Counted from the first letter of the stretch, positions 41,487 to 50,372 are shown. The stretch is DNA of 64,000 nt from Prevotella sp. UBA2756 (GCA_002353205.1 DEJE01000038.1:1-64000); one strand, 5' to 3'. Notes: a model not told the origin generated them from the letters alone. Program-made: numbers and translations.

Positions 41487-41584
41487 AAATTAAAACTAAA
41501 TTAACTCAAGTTTATAGGGATGCTTGCTCTCACGAGTTCGCTATGCAATCTCGCAAATGCGAGATAATACATTCTTTTGTTACG
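41451..41584 (-). ncRNA. Candidate small RNA with its own promoter and terminator
   Basis: A consensus promoter (41622-41590, minus strand) is followed by about 130 nt with no open reading frame of note, ending in a stem GACGGCCT/AGGCCGTC and seven T (41486-41451). Inside is a hairpin ATCTCGC/GCGAGAT (41548-41565). The unit lies in the 325-bp gap between the convergent C10 peptidase and pnuC genes. I cannot assign a family; the 3' hairpin also ends 24 bp from the peptidase stop and may serve as its terminator. Confidence 0.6.
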
Positions 41585-41589
41585 TGGTG

Positions 41590-41622
41590 CAAAGTTATAC
41601 TTAATTTTTTGTTCCTGCAAAA
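41590..41622 (-). promoter_or_regulatory. Promoter of the small RNA
   Basis: Minus strand TTTTG (41622-41618) and TAACTTTG (41597-41590), spacing 20 bp: both boxes match. The nearest gene upstream (pnuC) ends 131 bp away, so it is not a gene promoter for any CDS seen. Confidence 0.75.
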
Positions 41623-41752
41623 GTTAGCAGGAACATTCAACGAAAACCTTTCCGATTTAATTATTTTTCACTAAAACACCTTTGTCGAGACGCTTTTATG
41701 CTGATTTTAGCAACATAAAACGTTCGTCGGGACAGGCTTCTGACAGCAAAAA

Positions 41753-42388
41753 CTATGATGCCGACTTCTCGCGGGATGGGTCCTGAGCCATCATTCGTTT
41801 CCACTTGAAGTACCCCATGACGGCAATCACCACGTAAAGGCCGTAGAGACTGGCTTTGAACGGGATGTCTTTGTAGAAGTAGAGCACACATGTGACGGCA
41901 TCGACGACAATCCAAATGAGCCATTGTTCAAGGTATTTGTGCGAGAGGGCAATGATGCCAACGATGCTGAGGGCCGTAGTGAACGAGTCGGCCACCGGCA
42001 CGCGCGAGTCGGTGCATGTCACCAGGAAGGCATAGAGTGCTCCCCAGATGGCCAGCGTGATGAGCGCCCACGGCACGATGAGGCTTTTCTTGATGTGCGT
42101 GATGGGCATCTCTTTCGGCTTCGCCTTCTCCGCTGCGTGTTCTCCGGAAGCTTTCCTGAAGGGGCTTTTCCATGCTATGAAGCCATAGATGGTCATTGCC
42201 AGATAGTAGAACTCCATGCCGCAGTCGGCATAGAGTCCTTTCTGGTAGTAGAGTACGATGCCGAGGGCTTCCATGAAGAAGCCTACGACCCACATCCAAA
42301 TGCTGGCACGATATTCGAGCACGATGTAAGCGAGCCCGAGTATCGTGGTCAGCATGTCGAGCCAATGATCCGCTATAAACTGAGCCAT
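41753..42388 (-). CDS. pnuC: PnuC-family vitamin transporter, probably thiamine (PnuT)
   Basis: A 211-residue inner-membrane carrier of the PnuC/SWEET-like fold with about seven hydrophobic helices; family blocks include YIVLEYRASIWMWVVGF, GLYADCGMEFYYLAMTIYGF and a conserved WLIWIVVDAVTCVLYFYKDI near the end. PnuC paralogues carry nicotinamide riboside, riboflavin or thiamine. Here it lies 51 bp after a TonB receptor gene under a TPP riboswitch, so thiamine is the likely substrate. In many Bacteroidetes a thiamine pyrophosphokinase follows as third gene; none is found here. Confidence 0.9.
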   Translation of the reverse strand: MAQFIADHWLDMLTTILGLAYIVLEYRASIWMWVVGFFMEALGIVLYYQKGLYADCGMEFYYLAMTIYGFIAWKSPFRKASGEHAAEKAKPKEMPITHIKKSLIVPWALITLAIWGALYAFLVTCTDSRVPVADSFTTALSIVGIIALSHKYLEQWLIWIVVDAVTCVLYFYKDIPFKASLYGLYVVIAVMGYFKWKRMMAQDPSREKSAS

Positions 42389-42439
42389 ATTTATTTCTTT
42401 TCCTTTGAGCGTGTGTCGTGTGTCGTTATGGGAGGGTCA

Positions 42440-44917
42440 TCAGAACCGGAGCGTCAGGCTGCCCATGGCTGTAAAGCCGGCCATCGGGATGAAGCCTATC
42501 TGGTAGTAGCGGTTGTCGGGTGTGTGGCCGTAGCTCTCTGCGATGGCCGAGTATACCCATCCGCTGCTGGCATAGTGCGCGTTGAAGATATTGTTCAGAT
42601 TCAAGCCCACCACGGCCTCTTTCACACCGATGACCTTGAGCGGCAGCGTGTAGCTCAGGTTGATGTTTGTAGTGGAATAAGCAGGCAGTGAGCGGTCTTT
42701 GTGCTCCGTGTTGTCCAGATATTGACGGCTCACATAGCCCGTATGCCACACCGCCTGCCATCCGTGATAGTGTAGGTTGATGAATCCGTTGAGGATTGCC
42801 GACGGCGAGAAGGCCAGCGTGGAGTTGTCGTAGTGGAACTGGCGCAGTTCGTCACCATTGCCGTCGCAATGGTATTTAGCAGCGTCGGTGTTGCCTTCCC
42901 AGTCGTCCCAGTCTTCCACAAACTCATCGAAGTCCTTGATCTTGTTCTTGCTCAGTGCCGCATTGCCCTCTATCGTCAGCCAGGGCGTGGCGTCCCAGCT
43001 GGCCGTCAGCTCAATACCCATGCGGTAGGAGTCTTTGATGTTGGTGGTGAGCGGTTCACCGATGTCGCTTGTGGCTCCCGTCTGTACGAACTGGTCGGTG
43101 TAGTCCATATAATAAAGGTTCGCACCCGCGCGGAAACTGTTCGATGTGTAGTTGTAGCCCATCTCGTAGTCGACCAGTTGCTCGGCCTTCGGTGCTGGGT
43201 AGTTGCCGTTGTCGGTGAAGTTGTTGCGCTCGGGCTCGCGGTGGCTCAGTGCTACCGATGCGAAGGCGTGGTGTCCTCCCTGATGGAAGCTGACGCCTGC
43301 TTTCGGGTTGAAGAAATCCCATTTCTTGTCGATGTCGAGCATGTGCTTCTCATACAGATATGTCTGATTATTGTAAAGGAACTTGTCGTTGTAGCCGTCG
43401 GTCTTGTATCCCACGTGGCGGTACTGCATGTCGGCAAACACGTCCCACTGGTCATTGATGTGGTAGAGGGCCTTGACGAATCCGCTGGCATCGAACTTCT
43501 TGGCGTCGGAGTCATAGTATTGGTAGTCGCCGTTACGCATGAGCAGGCTGCGAAGGGTGTTGTCGCTCAGGTAGGTGGCGTAGCCGAAGTGGTTGCCGTC
43601 GAACTGCTGCACCGACAGTCCGCCCACCACGTCCCAGTCGTTGTCCTTGAAACTGATGTTCCACAGGGCGCCGTAGGTGTCTTGTCGGAGGCCCTTCTTG
43701 CGCACCCAGTCGGTCTTTTTGACGCCACCGAGTGCCTCGCCGTTGAAGTCGGCGTTGGGCAGGCCCAGTTTCTTGATTTTATTGTTGTAGCGGAACTCAC
43801 TATAGTAACCGTAGCCGTAGGTGTAGTGCAGCGTTGCCGTTGTGCTCCATTTGTCGTTGATGTCCCATGCTGCGGTCAGGATGTTGTGGTCCTGCCAGAA
43901 GTTATCGGTGGTTTTGGGCCAGAACGTTCCGTCGGTCATCATGTATCGCTCGGTCATGTAATTGCCGTCTGCATCGCGTGCAAAGTTTCCTTCGGCATCG
44001 TAAGCGAAATGCTCATAGAGCGAGTTGTAGCGTCCCAGCCCCACGTTATAGAGGTCTTCGTAGGTCTTGATGCCAGTGTTGGCGCCGTATGTACCGTCCA
44101 TCAGCGAGAGGTCGTCGTTGCCTGCGGTCACTCCGTTCCATGCCTGCCCGGTCTTCTCGAAGTTTCCGATGTTCTTATATCTGACGACGAGGTTGTCAGA
44201 CACCCAACTCAGGCCGCCGTAGTAGGAGCCCGAGCGGCCACTGGTGCCGTGAATATAGCCGTCGGTGTTGGTCTGGTGGTAGGCACCGTCGATGATGAGG
44301 TGGTCCCAAAGCAGTCCGGTGGAGAACGATGCTCCTATGTTGAGCGTGTTGTACGATCCGTAGGAGAAGTTCAGCTCTCCGCCGGCCTTCGTCGAGGGTG
44401 CTTTGGTCGACAGTGCTATCGTGCCGCCGAAGGCCCCGTCGCCGTTGGTCGATGTTCCGACGCCGCGTTGTATCTGTGCGCTGCCCATGAGCGAGCCATA
44501 CGAGTTCATGTTGGCCCAGAACACCGTCTGGTCTTCGGGCGAGTTGAGAGGAACGCCGTCGAGCGTCACGTTGATGCGCGACCCTCCTGCACCTCGTATG
44601 CGCATGTAAGTCGTTCCTGTGCCCACGCCGTTTTCGCTCCAGGCCAGCACGCCCGGTGTCTGCGAGAAGAGGAATGGCAGTTCGCGTCCGGTTTTCGAGA
44701 AGCGGTCGAGCTCGTCTTTCTTCATGTTGGCCACGGCAAACGGGGCATTCTTCGGAGCCCATACGCCGCGAACCACTACCTCCTGCAGCTCGGCCATCCG
44801 CAGCGAGTCGTTGTCATCCTGATCAGTGGCAGCACCAGGGCTTGCCGTTGACGCTGCATACGGCAGTCCGGCCGCTATCACTGCGGCTAAGGCTGCAAAA
44901 AAATCTTTTCTCTTCAT
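42440..44917 (-). CDS. TonB-dependent outer-membrane receptor, probably for thiamine
   Basis: An 825-residue receptor. Signal peptide (FFAALAAVIAAGLPYAASTAS), TonB-box region and plug (ELQEVVVRGVWAPKNAP, SQTPGVLAWSENGVGTGTTYMRIRGAGGSRINVTLDGVPLN, about 35-150), then a 22-strand-type barrel ending in FTAMGSLTLRF with the expected terminal Phe. The ATG at 44917 (MKRKDFF) is used. The 5' leader carries a TPP riboswitch, and a PnuC-type carrier follows, so the pair forms an outer- plus inner-membrane thiamine route that is shut off when TPP is plentiful. Confidence 0.92.
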   Translation of the reverse strand: MKRKDFFAALAAVIAAGLPYAASTASPGAATDQDDNDSLRMAELQEVVVRGVWAPKNAPFAVANMKKDELDRFSKTGRELPFLFSQTPGVLAWSENGVGTGTTYMRIRGAGGSRINVTLDGVPLNSPEDQTVFWANMNSYGSLMGSAQIQRGVGTSTNGDGAFGGTIALSTKAPSTKAGGELNFSYGSYNTLNIGASFSTGLLWDHLIIDGAYHQTNTDGYIHGTSGRSGSYYGGLSWVSDNLVVRYKNIGNFEKTGQAWNGVTAGNDDLSLMDGTYGANTGIKTYEDLYNVGLGRYNSLYEHFAYDAEGNFARDADGNYMTERYMMTDGTFWPKTTDNFWQDHNILTAAWDINDKWSTTATLHYTYGYGYYSEFRYNNKIKKLGLPNADFNGEALGGVKKTDWVRKKGLRQDTYGALWNISFKDNDWDVVGGLSVQQFDGNHFGYATYLSDNTLRSLLMRNGDYQYYDSDAKKFDASGFVKALYHINDQWDVFADMQYRHVGYKTDGYNDKFLYNNQTYLYEKHMLDIDKKWDFFNPKAGVSFHQGGHHAFASVALSHREPERNNFTDNGNYPAPKAEQLVDYEMGYNYTSNSFRAGANLYYMDYTDQFVQTGATSDIGEPLTTNIKDSYRMGIELTASWDATPWLTIEGNAALSKNKIKDFDEFVEDWDDWEGNTDAAKYHCDGNGDELRQFHYDNSTLAFSPSAILNGFINLHYHGWQAVWHTGYVSRQYLDNTEHKDRSLPAYSTTNINLSYTLPLKVIGVKEAVVGLNLNNIFNAHYASSGWVYSAIAESYGHTPDNRYYQIGFIPMAGFTAMGSLTLRF

Positions 44918-45041
44918 TGTAAGACAATTGAATTTTGTGTGAAACATCTGGGGAAACCATGATGCTTAACCCTTGCGGTGCGGCCTCGACAACTGTCTTT
45001 TTGCGGCAGTTCAGCGAAAAAACCATGGAATTGTTCGGCCG

Positions 45042-45119
45042 TTGTTCCCTTCGTCGGCATTACCCGAATCAGGTTCATAGGGTCTGATCTCAGCCTGCCC
45101 ACGGCAGACACCCCCAAAA
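45042..45119 (-). ncRNA. TPP (thi-box) riboswitch
   Basis: On the minus strand the leader holds the conserved TPP aptamer blocks GGGGGTG, CTGAGATCAGACCC, TGAACCTGATTCGGGTAATG and CGAAGGGAAC in the right order and spacing. It starts about 24 nt after a consensus promoter and 125 nt before the receptor ATG. I could not make out a clear terminator hairpin in the expression platform, so control may act on translation. Confidence 0.95.
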
Positions 45120-45141
45120 CTTACCTTTTGTAAATCGGTTG

Positions 45142-45173
45142 CAAAGTTACGACTTTTCTGTCAATTGGCCAAA
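45142..45173 (-). promoter_or_regulatory. Promoter of the thiamine-uptake operon
   Basis: Minus strand TTTG (45173-45170) and TAACTTTG (45149-45142), spacing 20 bp, directly ahead of the riboswitch. Confidence 0.8.
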
Positions 45174-45198
45174 GAAAAGGCCATCTTTGTTCCATCGT

Positions 45199-46047
45199 TC
45201 AGCGCATAAAGGCGTCGATGTCGGCCATGCGGGCCTCGCCGACGCGTCGTCCCAGCTCATAGACGCGGTGCATCTCCTCGGGATTGTGGGAAATGTGTCC
45301 GATGGGGAGTTTCTCCTCGGGTCTGATGACGAGCGTGTTGCCCATGGCCTCTGCCTGCTCCACGTAGGCCAGCTGCTGGTTGTACATCAGATGGCGCTGC
45401 TCCATCGTTTTCACGATTTCAGGATAACGGCGCAGACTCCGGCGGATGAGTGGCATCAGTCGGGTAGGGCGCTTCACGAAATCCTTGGGTTGCGTCAGTA
45501 CGACGATGTTTTTCTCGTAGCCGATTCCGTGGAAGAAGGCCAGGGGGATGGAGTCAGCCATGCCGCCGTCGAGCAGCTTGTGACCTTCGAGCTCCACCAC
45601 GCGTGACACCACGGGCATCGAGGCTGAGGCTCGAATCCATTCGCACATCTCGTAGCCACCCTTCATACATTTCTTATATACAGCCTTGCCTGTCTCCACG
45701 TCGGTGCATACCACGTAGAACTCGGTCGGCGATGCTTCGAAGGTCTCGTTGTCAAACGGGTCGTACTCCGTGGGAACAATGTGGTAGGCGAACTCCGCAC
45801 CATAGAGGTCGCCAGTCTTCAGCAGCGACCACAGACTACAATAGCGGCGGTCTTTGGCGAAGCGCATGTTGTAGCGGATGGCTCGTCCGGCCTGCCCCGA
45901 CTTGTAGTTGCAACCGAAGGCCGCTCCTGCCGACACACCGACGATGCCGTCGAACGTCACACCGTGCTCCATCATCACGTCCATTACGCCAGCCGAGAAC
46001 AACCCGCGCATGGCTCCTCCTTCCAGCACCAGTCCTGTCTTCATCAT
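45199..46047 (-). CDS. Patatin-like phospholipase family protein
   Basis: A 282-residue serine hydrolase with the patatin Ser-Asp dyad: oxyanion loop LVLEGGAMRG, nucleophile Ser39 in GVSAG, and Asp160 in LLDGGMAD. It resembles the YjjU/RssA-like cytoplasmic group; there is no signal peptide. The start is MM at 46047/46044. It has its own -7 box at 46069-46076. Substrate unknown, likely a lipid or lysophospholipid. Confidence 0.92.
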   Translation of the reverse strand: MMKTGLVLEGGAMRGLFSAGVMDVMMEHGVTFDGIVGVSAGAAFGCNYKSGQAGRAIRYNMRFAKDRRYCSLWSLLKTGDLYGAEFAYHIVPTEYDPFDNETFEASPTEFYVVCTDVETGKAVYKKCMKGGYEMCEWIRASASMPVVSRVVELEGHKLLDGGMADSIPLAFFHGIGYEKNIVVLTQPKDFVKRPTRLMPLIRRSLRRYPEIVKTMEQRHLMYNQQLAYVEQAEAMGNTLVIRPEEKLPIGHISHNPEEMHRVYELGRRVGEARMADIDAFMR

Positions 46048-46068
46048 CTATCGTTTGGTTACTGCGTG

Positions 46069-46076
46069 CAAAGTTA
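46069..46076 (-). promoter_or_regulatory. -7 box of the patatin-like gene
   Basis: TAACTTTG on the minus strand, 22 bp ahead of the ATG. Confidence 0.55.
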
Positions 46077-46180
46077 CAAATAAGTGGGGAAACCAACAAA
46101 AGAAAAGCCTCGTCTTTTCTTTTCCGAACGCAAAGCCGGCGTTCTTTCTTCTTGCCAAACCGTTGTTTCTGCAATTGCTG

Positions 46181-47158
46181 TCACCTTCGCTCGCTGAAGA
46201 TATAGGCGCCCGACCAGAAGACTGTCTGCCCTTTCGACAGTGGAAGCCCTACTTCGCCGACGAGCCTGAAGTAGGTCTTGTCGTAGGGCGAAGTGAAGCA
46301 ATATTGGCGTTCGGGGTCTGTTGGACACTGGTTGTAGCGTTGCTGTGTGCCCAGCCCGACGCTGTCGAGCAGGCAGCGCACCTGATGGCCGTCGCTCCGT
46401 ATGCAGTCGGCTGCTGATACACGCTGCTGCGGACCGTGGTAGCCGTCGTTGCGGAAGGTGTAGATGGTGTCGTGGCATGCCATGCGCACGGTTCCTCCGA
46501 AGCATGACTGAAGACCGTAGTAGTTCTGGATGACGATGTCTTCGAGTGCTTCACTGCTGACGCTGACCGACAATGTGTCGGCATGGAAATGATAGTCGAC
46601 GGTCTCTCGGAGCACCTCGCGCCCATGGCCGTCGGCTTGCTTGGTATTTCCAGCCTGCAAGAGGTTCTCCACGACGACGTGCACGTCGCGGCAAGGACGG
46701 TTGCTGATATCGGCCGTCAGTGGTTGTCCGTCGATGATGGTCGAGATGCTTGCAGTACGCGCTGTCGGACTTCCCGAGAGGTCGCCGTCGCAGCCGTGCC
46801 AGCCGCCGGTGAAGCCACTGTTCTCGTTGCCGTTGGCCACAGCCACCATCCAGTAGGGACCCACCCAGTCGGAGTAGCTCACGTAGCGCAGTCCGTTGGA
46901 CCCCGTGTCGGCAATCTGTTGTGACGTGTTGTGTATGTAGCTGAGCTGTTTGATCTGTGCCAGACGGTTGACTCCGCAGGCTCCTATCGTCACTTCAAGG
47001 TCGTGGTCGGTCACATAGTGACGCACCACAGACACCTCGCCGTCGACGACGCTAACCTTGAAGCGGTCGACCGCCACAGGTTCGTGCTCGTCGATGCTGA
47101 TGTCTTTCGAGCATGACACGGTCAGCAGCGCAATGAAGAGAATGAGTAGCTTGATCAT
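46181..47158 (-). CDS. Lipoprotein of unknown function at the end of the capsule operon
   Basis: A 325-residue exported lipoprotein: LLILFIALLTVSC ends in a lipobox with Cys16. The mature part is beta-rich and contains WMVAVANGNENSG, GGWHGCDGD, a paired ENLLQAG and several conserved-looking His/Asp residues (DYHFHADTL, CHDTIYTF). I do not recognise a family, though the pattern recalls carbohydrate-active proteins that face the cell surface. It starts 15 bp after the aminotransferase gene and is the last gene of the operon. A role in modifying or anchoring the polysaccharide is possible but not shown. Confidence 0.7.
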   Translation of the reverse strand: MIKLLILFIALLTVSCSKDISIDEHEPVAVDRFKVSVVDGEVSVVRHYVTDHDLEVTIGACGVNRLAQIKQLSYIHNTSQQIADTGSNGLRYVSYSDWVGPYWMVAVANGNENSGFTGGWHGCDGDLSGSPTARTASISTIIDGQPLTADISNRPCRDVHVVVENLLQAGNTKQADGHGREVLRETVDYHFHADTLSVSVSSEALEDIVIQNYYGLQSCFGGTVRMACHDTIYTFRNDGYHGPQQRVSAADCIRSDGHQVRCLLDSVGLGTQQRYNQCPTDPERQYCFTSPYDKTYFRLVGEVGLPLSKGQTVFWSGAYIFSERR

Positions 47159-47173
47159 CCTATGCCGTGAACT

Positions 47174-48349
47174 TTAAACTATGAACTGATTAATGCTCTC
47201 AGCTACACACTTGGCCTCGTCGAGGGAGAGAACCGGACTGATTGGAATGCTGAGCTCCTGACGGTGAATGCGTTCGGTGACAGGCAGGCTCATGTCGTTC
47301 CACTGGCGGTAGCACTCTTGTTTGTGAGGAGGAATGGGGTAGTGAATGAGCGTTTGTATGCCCTGATCGGCGAGGAAGGCTTGCAGACGGTCGCGCTCAG
47401 AACAAAGAATGGGGAAGATGTGGTAGACGTTGCTGGCATCGGGCAGACGACGGGGCAGGGTGATGAGCGGATGGCTGATGTTGTCGTAGAAGTAAGCTGC
47501 AATCTGCTGACGGTGTGCGTTGTCTTCGTCGAGATGCTTTAGCTTTACGTCAAGGACGGCGGCCTGCAGTTCGTCAAGGCGGCTGTTGCGACCTCTGTAC
47601 TTGAAGACATACTTCCGTTGCGAGCCATAGTTGGCCAAAGCACGGATGGTGTCGGCCAAATCCTTGTCGTCGGTTGTCACGGCTCCGGCGTCGCCTAATG
47701 CGCCAAGGTTCTTTCCCGGGTAGAAGCTGTGGCCTGCGGCATCGCCGAGTGAACCGGTACGACGAAAGGTGGGGACGTCTCCTCCCCATGTCCCTGAGGA
47801 GGATGTTTGGTGCTCCAAGGACCCGATAGGTGTGTTTGGGAGAGCATAGCATCCGTGGGCCTGAGCGTTGTCTTCAACTAACTTGAGGTTGTACTGACGG
47901 CAGAGAGCCCCGATTCTTTCCGTGTATGCACAGCGTCCGTAAAGATGTACTATAAGAATAGAACGCGTGCGCGAGGTGATGGCTTGTTCGATGAGGCTGT
48001 CGTCCATCTCGAGCGTCGTCAGGTCGGGCTCCACGAGCACGGGCTTCAGTCCGTTCTCGGTCAGCGCGAGGATGGAAGCGATATAGGTATTGGCCGGAAC
48101 GATGACCTCGTCGCCGGGTTTCATCACACCCATCTCGATGTAGGCGCGGTAGATCCAAGTGAGGGCATCCAGCCCGTTAGCCACTCCCACACAGTACTTC
48201 GTGCCGATATACTGTGCGTAATGTTCCTCGAAGGCAGCATTCTCGCTGCTTTGCAGATACCATCCTGAATCGATGACACGTGCTACAGCCTCATGTATCT
48301 CGTCGGCATGGAGTCGTGTAACGGCTTTTAAATCCAAGAACTTAATCAT
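47174..48349 (-). CDS. DegT/DnrJ/EryC1/StrS family sugar aminotransferase with a repeat insertion
   Basis: A 391-residue PLP enzyme that converts a keto-sugar nucleotide to an amino sugar. Conserved blocks: CVGVANGLDAL, EVIVPANTYIAS, VHLYGRCA, EDNAQAHG, the PLP lysine in SFYPGKNLGALGDAG, and KYRGRNSRLDELQAAVL. Residues about 169-199 (NTPIGSLEHQTSSSGTWGGD and on) interrupt the usual join between EDNAQAHGC and RRTGSLGDAAGHSF; this DNA (47755-47845) has the inverted pair TCCTCC/GGAGGA. Its ATG overlaps the stop of the upstream glycosyltransferase (ATGA). The insert is next to the active-site region, so activity is likely but not certain. Confidence 0.9.
   Translation of the reverse strand: MIKFLDLKAVTRLHADEIHEAVARVIDSGWYLQSSENAAFEEHYAQYIGTKYCVGVANGLDALTWIYRAYIEMGVMKPGDEVIVPANTYIASILALTENGLKPVLVEPDLTTLEMDDSLIEQAITSRTRSILIVHLYGRCAYTERIGALCRQYNLKLVEDNAQAHGCYALPNTPIGSLEHQTSSSGTWGGDVPTFRRTGSLGDAAGHSFYPGKNLGALGDAGAVTTDDKDLADTIRALANYGSQRKYVFKYRGRNSRLDELQAAVLDVKLKHLDEDNAHRQQIAAYFYDNISHPLITLPRRLPDASNVYHIFPILCSERDRLQAFLADQGIQTLIHYPIPPHKQECYRQWNDMSLPVTERIHRQELSIPISPVLSLDEAKCVAESINQFIV
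47755..47845. repeat. GC-rich palindromic element inside the aminotransferase gene
   Basis: TCCTCCCCATGTCCCTGAGGAGGA forms an imperfect palindrome (two arms around positions 47779-47802), flanked by GGACGT and GTGTTTGGG tracts. The insert keeps the frame. It differs in sequence from the typA/mfd family but has the same design. Confidence 0.6.
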
Positions 48350-49593
48350 GGTCGTATGTTTGATGGTGAGGTTCTCTCCATGAGAACGTGTCTGTAGAGT
48401 TCCATGTACTCGTTATAGCGCTCTTGCTGATCGAAGCGTCCGACAACCGACTTCCGACATTCGTCCCTGACAATGGCCCTGTCGGCGTTGCACAGATGTT
48501 TGATAGCAGCAACGGCGGCCTCCATATCTCCTTGCTCCACCACGCAGCCATTACGGTTGTTGACGGCTTCCGGACATCCACCCGTGCGGTAAGTAATAAC
48601 AGGCGTTCCGCAAGCCAGTGCTTCAAGGTTTGTTGTCGGGAAATTATCTTCCCATGTAGGATTGAAGAAAACAGAAGCCGCATTGTAGAGGCGGGCCAGC
48701 TCGCCGACGTCATCGGTGCGCTGGATTCCGATGATTCCCGACGGAAGGGCATTCACTTGCTTTTTGTTCAGTCCTACGAGAACGATGGAGAAGCTGTCGG
48801 CAAGCAGTTGTCGCAGGCGGTAGAAGTCATTGATGCCTTTCTGCTTATACCATTTCGAGGCGACGCCAAGGATGATATGCCTGTCTGAAGGTACCCCATA
48901 TTTGTGCAGCACCTCTTTACTGTCAGGCAAAATGCAGAAGCGCGACATGTCAATGCCATTGTAAATCAGCTGCCGGTGCAGAGTTTTCATGAATGACTCT
49001 GACACCATATTGTCCAACCACTGGCTTACGGTGACGATGGTCGTTCTCGGAACAGACAGGAAAGCTTTACGTTTGTGTTCGTAGTTCTTCGCAGAGGCAT
49101 CGAGCAATAGGCTCTGCGGATACTCCCTTTTCAGCGGACAGTGGTGGCACTTTGTCTTCCACCGTTCACAGCCGACGGTCATGAAGTGAGCACAATGACC
49201 CGTGAACGCCCAACAATCGTGAAGTGTCCACACGACAGGGATGCCTGCGTCCGAGAGGAATTGGAACAACAACGGATAGTTCAAGTAGTATCCGTGGATG
49301 TTATGAAGATGTATGATGTCGGGATTAAGCCCCTGAATATAGCCGATCAGCTTTTGTGTAGCTCGTCGTGAATGCAATCCATGGCTGTCAGTCAGTCGTG
49401 TGGCAGCCACATGAAGATACTCGTCGGTCATGCTGCCGATTCTGAAGAGATGAGACTGACTTGCGTTTGCCCATCGTCCGTATGCGATATGGCTCTCCCA
49501 TCCCTGGCTGATGGCCAGCTGTCCGATACCTTCTGCGATTCTCCCGTGCGATCCCCAGTTGGCAGTTATGTTGATTTGTAATAGTTTTGGCAT
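48346..49593 (-). CDS. Glycosyltransferase family 4 protein
   Basis: A 415-residue GT-B glycosyltransferase of the capsule operon. N-terminal half: LLQINITANWGSHGRIAEGI, DIIHLHNIHGYYLN, WTLHDCWAFTGHC. C-terminal half: VSQWLDNMVS, YNGIDMSRF, ILGVASKWYKQKG and the donor-binding FFNPTWEDNFPTTNLEALACGTPVI. This resembles transferases acting on WcaC/colanic-type chains. The ATG at 49593 (MPKLLQIN) overlaps the preceding stop by one base (TGATG), so translation is coupled on both sides. Donor and linkage unknown. Confidence 0.9.
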   Translation of the reverse strand: MPKLLQINITANWGSHGRIAEGIGQLAISQGWESHIAYGRWANASQSHLFRIGSMTDEYLHVAATRLTDSHGLHSRRATQKLIGYIQGLNPDIIHLHNIHGYYLNYPLLFQFLSDAGIPVVWTLHDCWAFTGHCAHFMTVGCERWKTKCHHCPLKREYPQSLLLDASAKNYEHKRKAFLSVPRTTIVTVSQWLDNMVSESFMKTLHRQLIYNGIDMSRFCILPDSKEVLHKYGVPSDRHIILGVASKWYKQKGINDFYRLRQLLADSFSIVLVGLNKKQVNALPSGIIGIQRTDDVGELARLYNAASVFFNPTWEDNFPTTNLEALACGTPVITYRTGGCPEAVNNRNGCVVEQGDMEAAVAAIKHLCNADRAIVRDECRKSVVGRFDQQERYNEYMELYRHVLMERTSPSNIRP

Positions 49594-50372
49594 CAATATG
49601 ATTTGTTGCAACTGATGAAATAGCTCACGTGCCGATAGGGCCAGAAGGGCTCGAAGTGTCGTCGGTTGATGACACGGCCGCCGAATGAGAAATAGTTCTT
49701 GTAGTCAGACTGTGAGAACACATATTTGTATTGTCGGCAGGCAATGTCGATGGCCTTCAGATTGGCATGCTCGAGTTTACCATACGGGAAAGCAAAATAG
49801 TCGCAAGGTTTCAGCAGATGCTCTTCGATGACGCGTCGGCATGTGTCAATCTGATCGTGAAGGGTTTGCTCGTCGTCGGTATTCACCATGTAATGGTCCA
49901 TGGTATGTGCAGCAATGATGTGACCGCGCGCCGAAAGATCGACCAGATGTTTCCACCGCATGGGTTGCTTGCCGGGCGTAAGCACGATGTCGTTGTTGAA
50001 ATGATGGATATATGCGTCGTCACCCTCAACGTAGTTCGGATTGACGAAAAACATGGCGTTAACACCCCGTTTCTCCAATAGGGGAGCAAAAGAATCGTAG
50101 CATTCGGTGAACCCGTCGTCGAAAGTGAAAGCGACAAGCGGTCGGTCAGGACGCTCATGCTTCACAATCATCTGCACGGCTTCCTCAATACGGATAAACG
50201 TCACGTTTTCGGCCAGTCGGTTGAGCAACCGGTCGAATGTCTCCGGTTCTGGTTCCCCTTGTGTGCGGTGCCCGTTCAAGATATGGATGCCGTTGGCAGG
50301 ACGTGCACAGAGTCCGAGAAGGTTCAAGACTTGATGACGCAGGATCGTCCTTGCTTGCATATAGGTGTTCAT
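49593..50372 (-). CDS. Polysaccharide deacetylase (NodB-like) family protein
   Basis: A 259-residue carbohydrate esterase 4-type protein: metal motif AFTFDDGF (Asp pair) and HTMDH near 170, then a long barrel. There is no signal peptide, so it would act in the cytoplasm or on lipid-linked intermediates. It is coupled with the GT4 gene downstream (TGATG) and lies 19 bp after another glycosyltransferase gene. It could remove N-acetyl groups from hexosamines during repeat-unit assembly. Confidence 0.88.
   Translation of the reverse strand: MNTYMQARTILRHQVLNLLGLCARPANGIHILNGHRTQGEPEPETFDRLLNRLAENVTFIRIEEAVQMIVKHERPDRPLVAFTFDDGFTECYDSFAPLLEKRGVNAMFFVNPNYVEGDDAYIHHFNNDIVLTPGKQPMRWKHLVDLSARGHIIAAHTMDHYMVNTDDEQTLHDQIDTCRRVIEEHLLKPCDYFAFPYGKLEHANLKAIDIACRQYKYVFSQSDYKNYFSFGGRVINRRHFEPFWPYRHVSYFISCNKSY

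Noticed and set aside
42833..44851. 672-residue open frame opposite the TonB receptor
   Set aside because: Antisense shadow, Val/Gly-rich and without promoter or recognisable motif.
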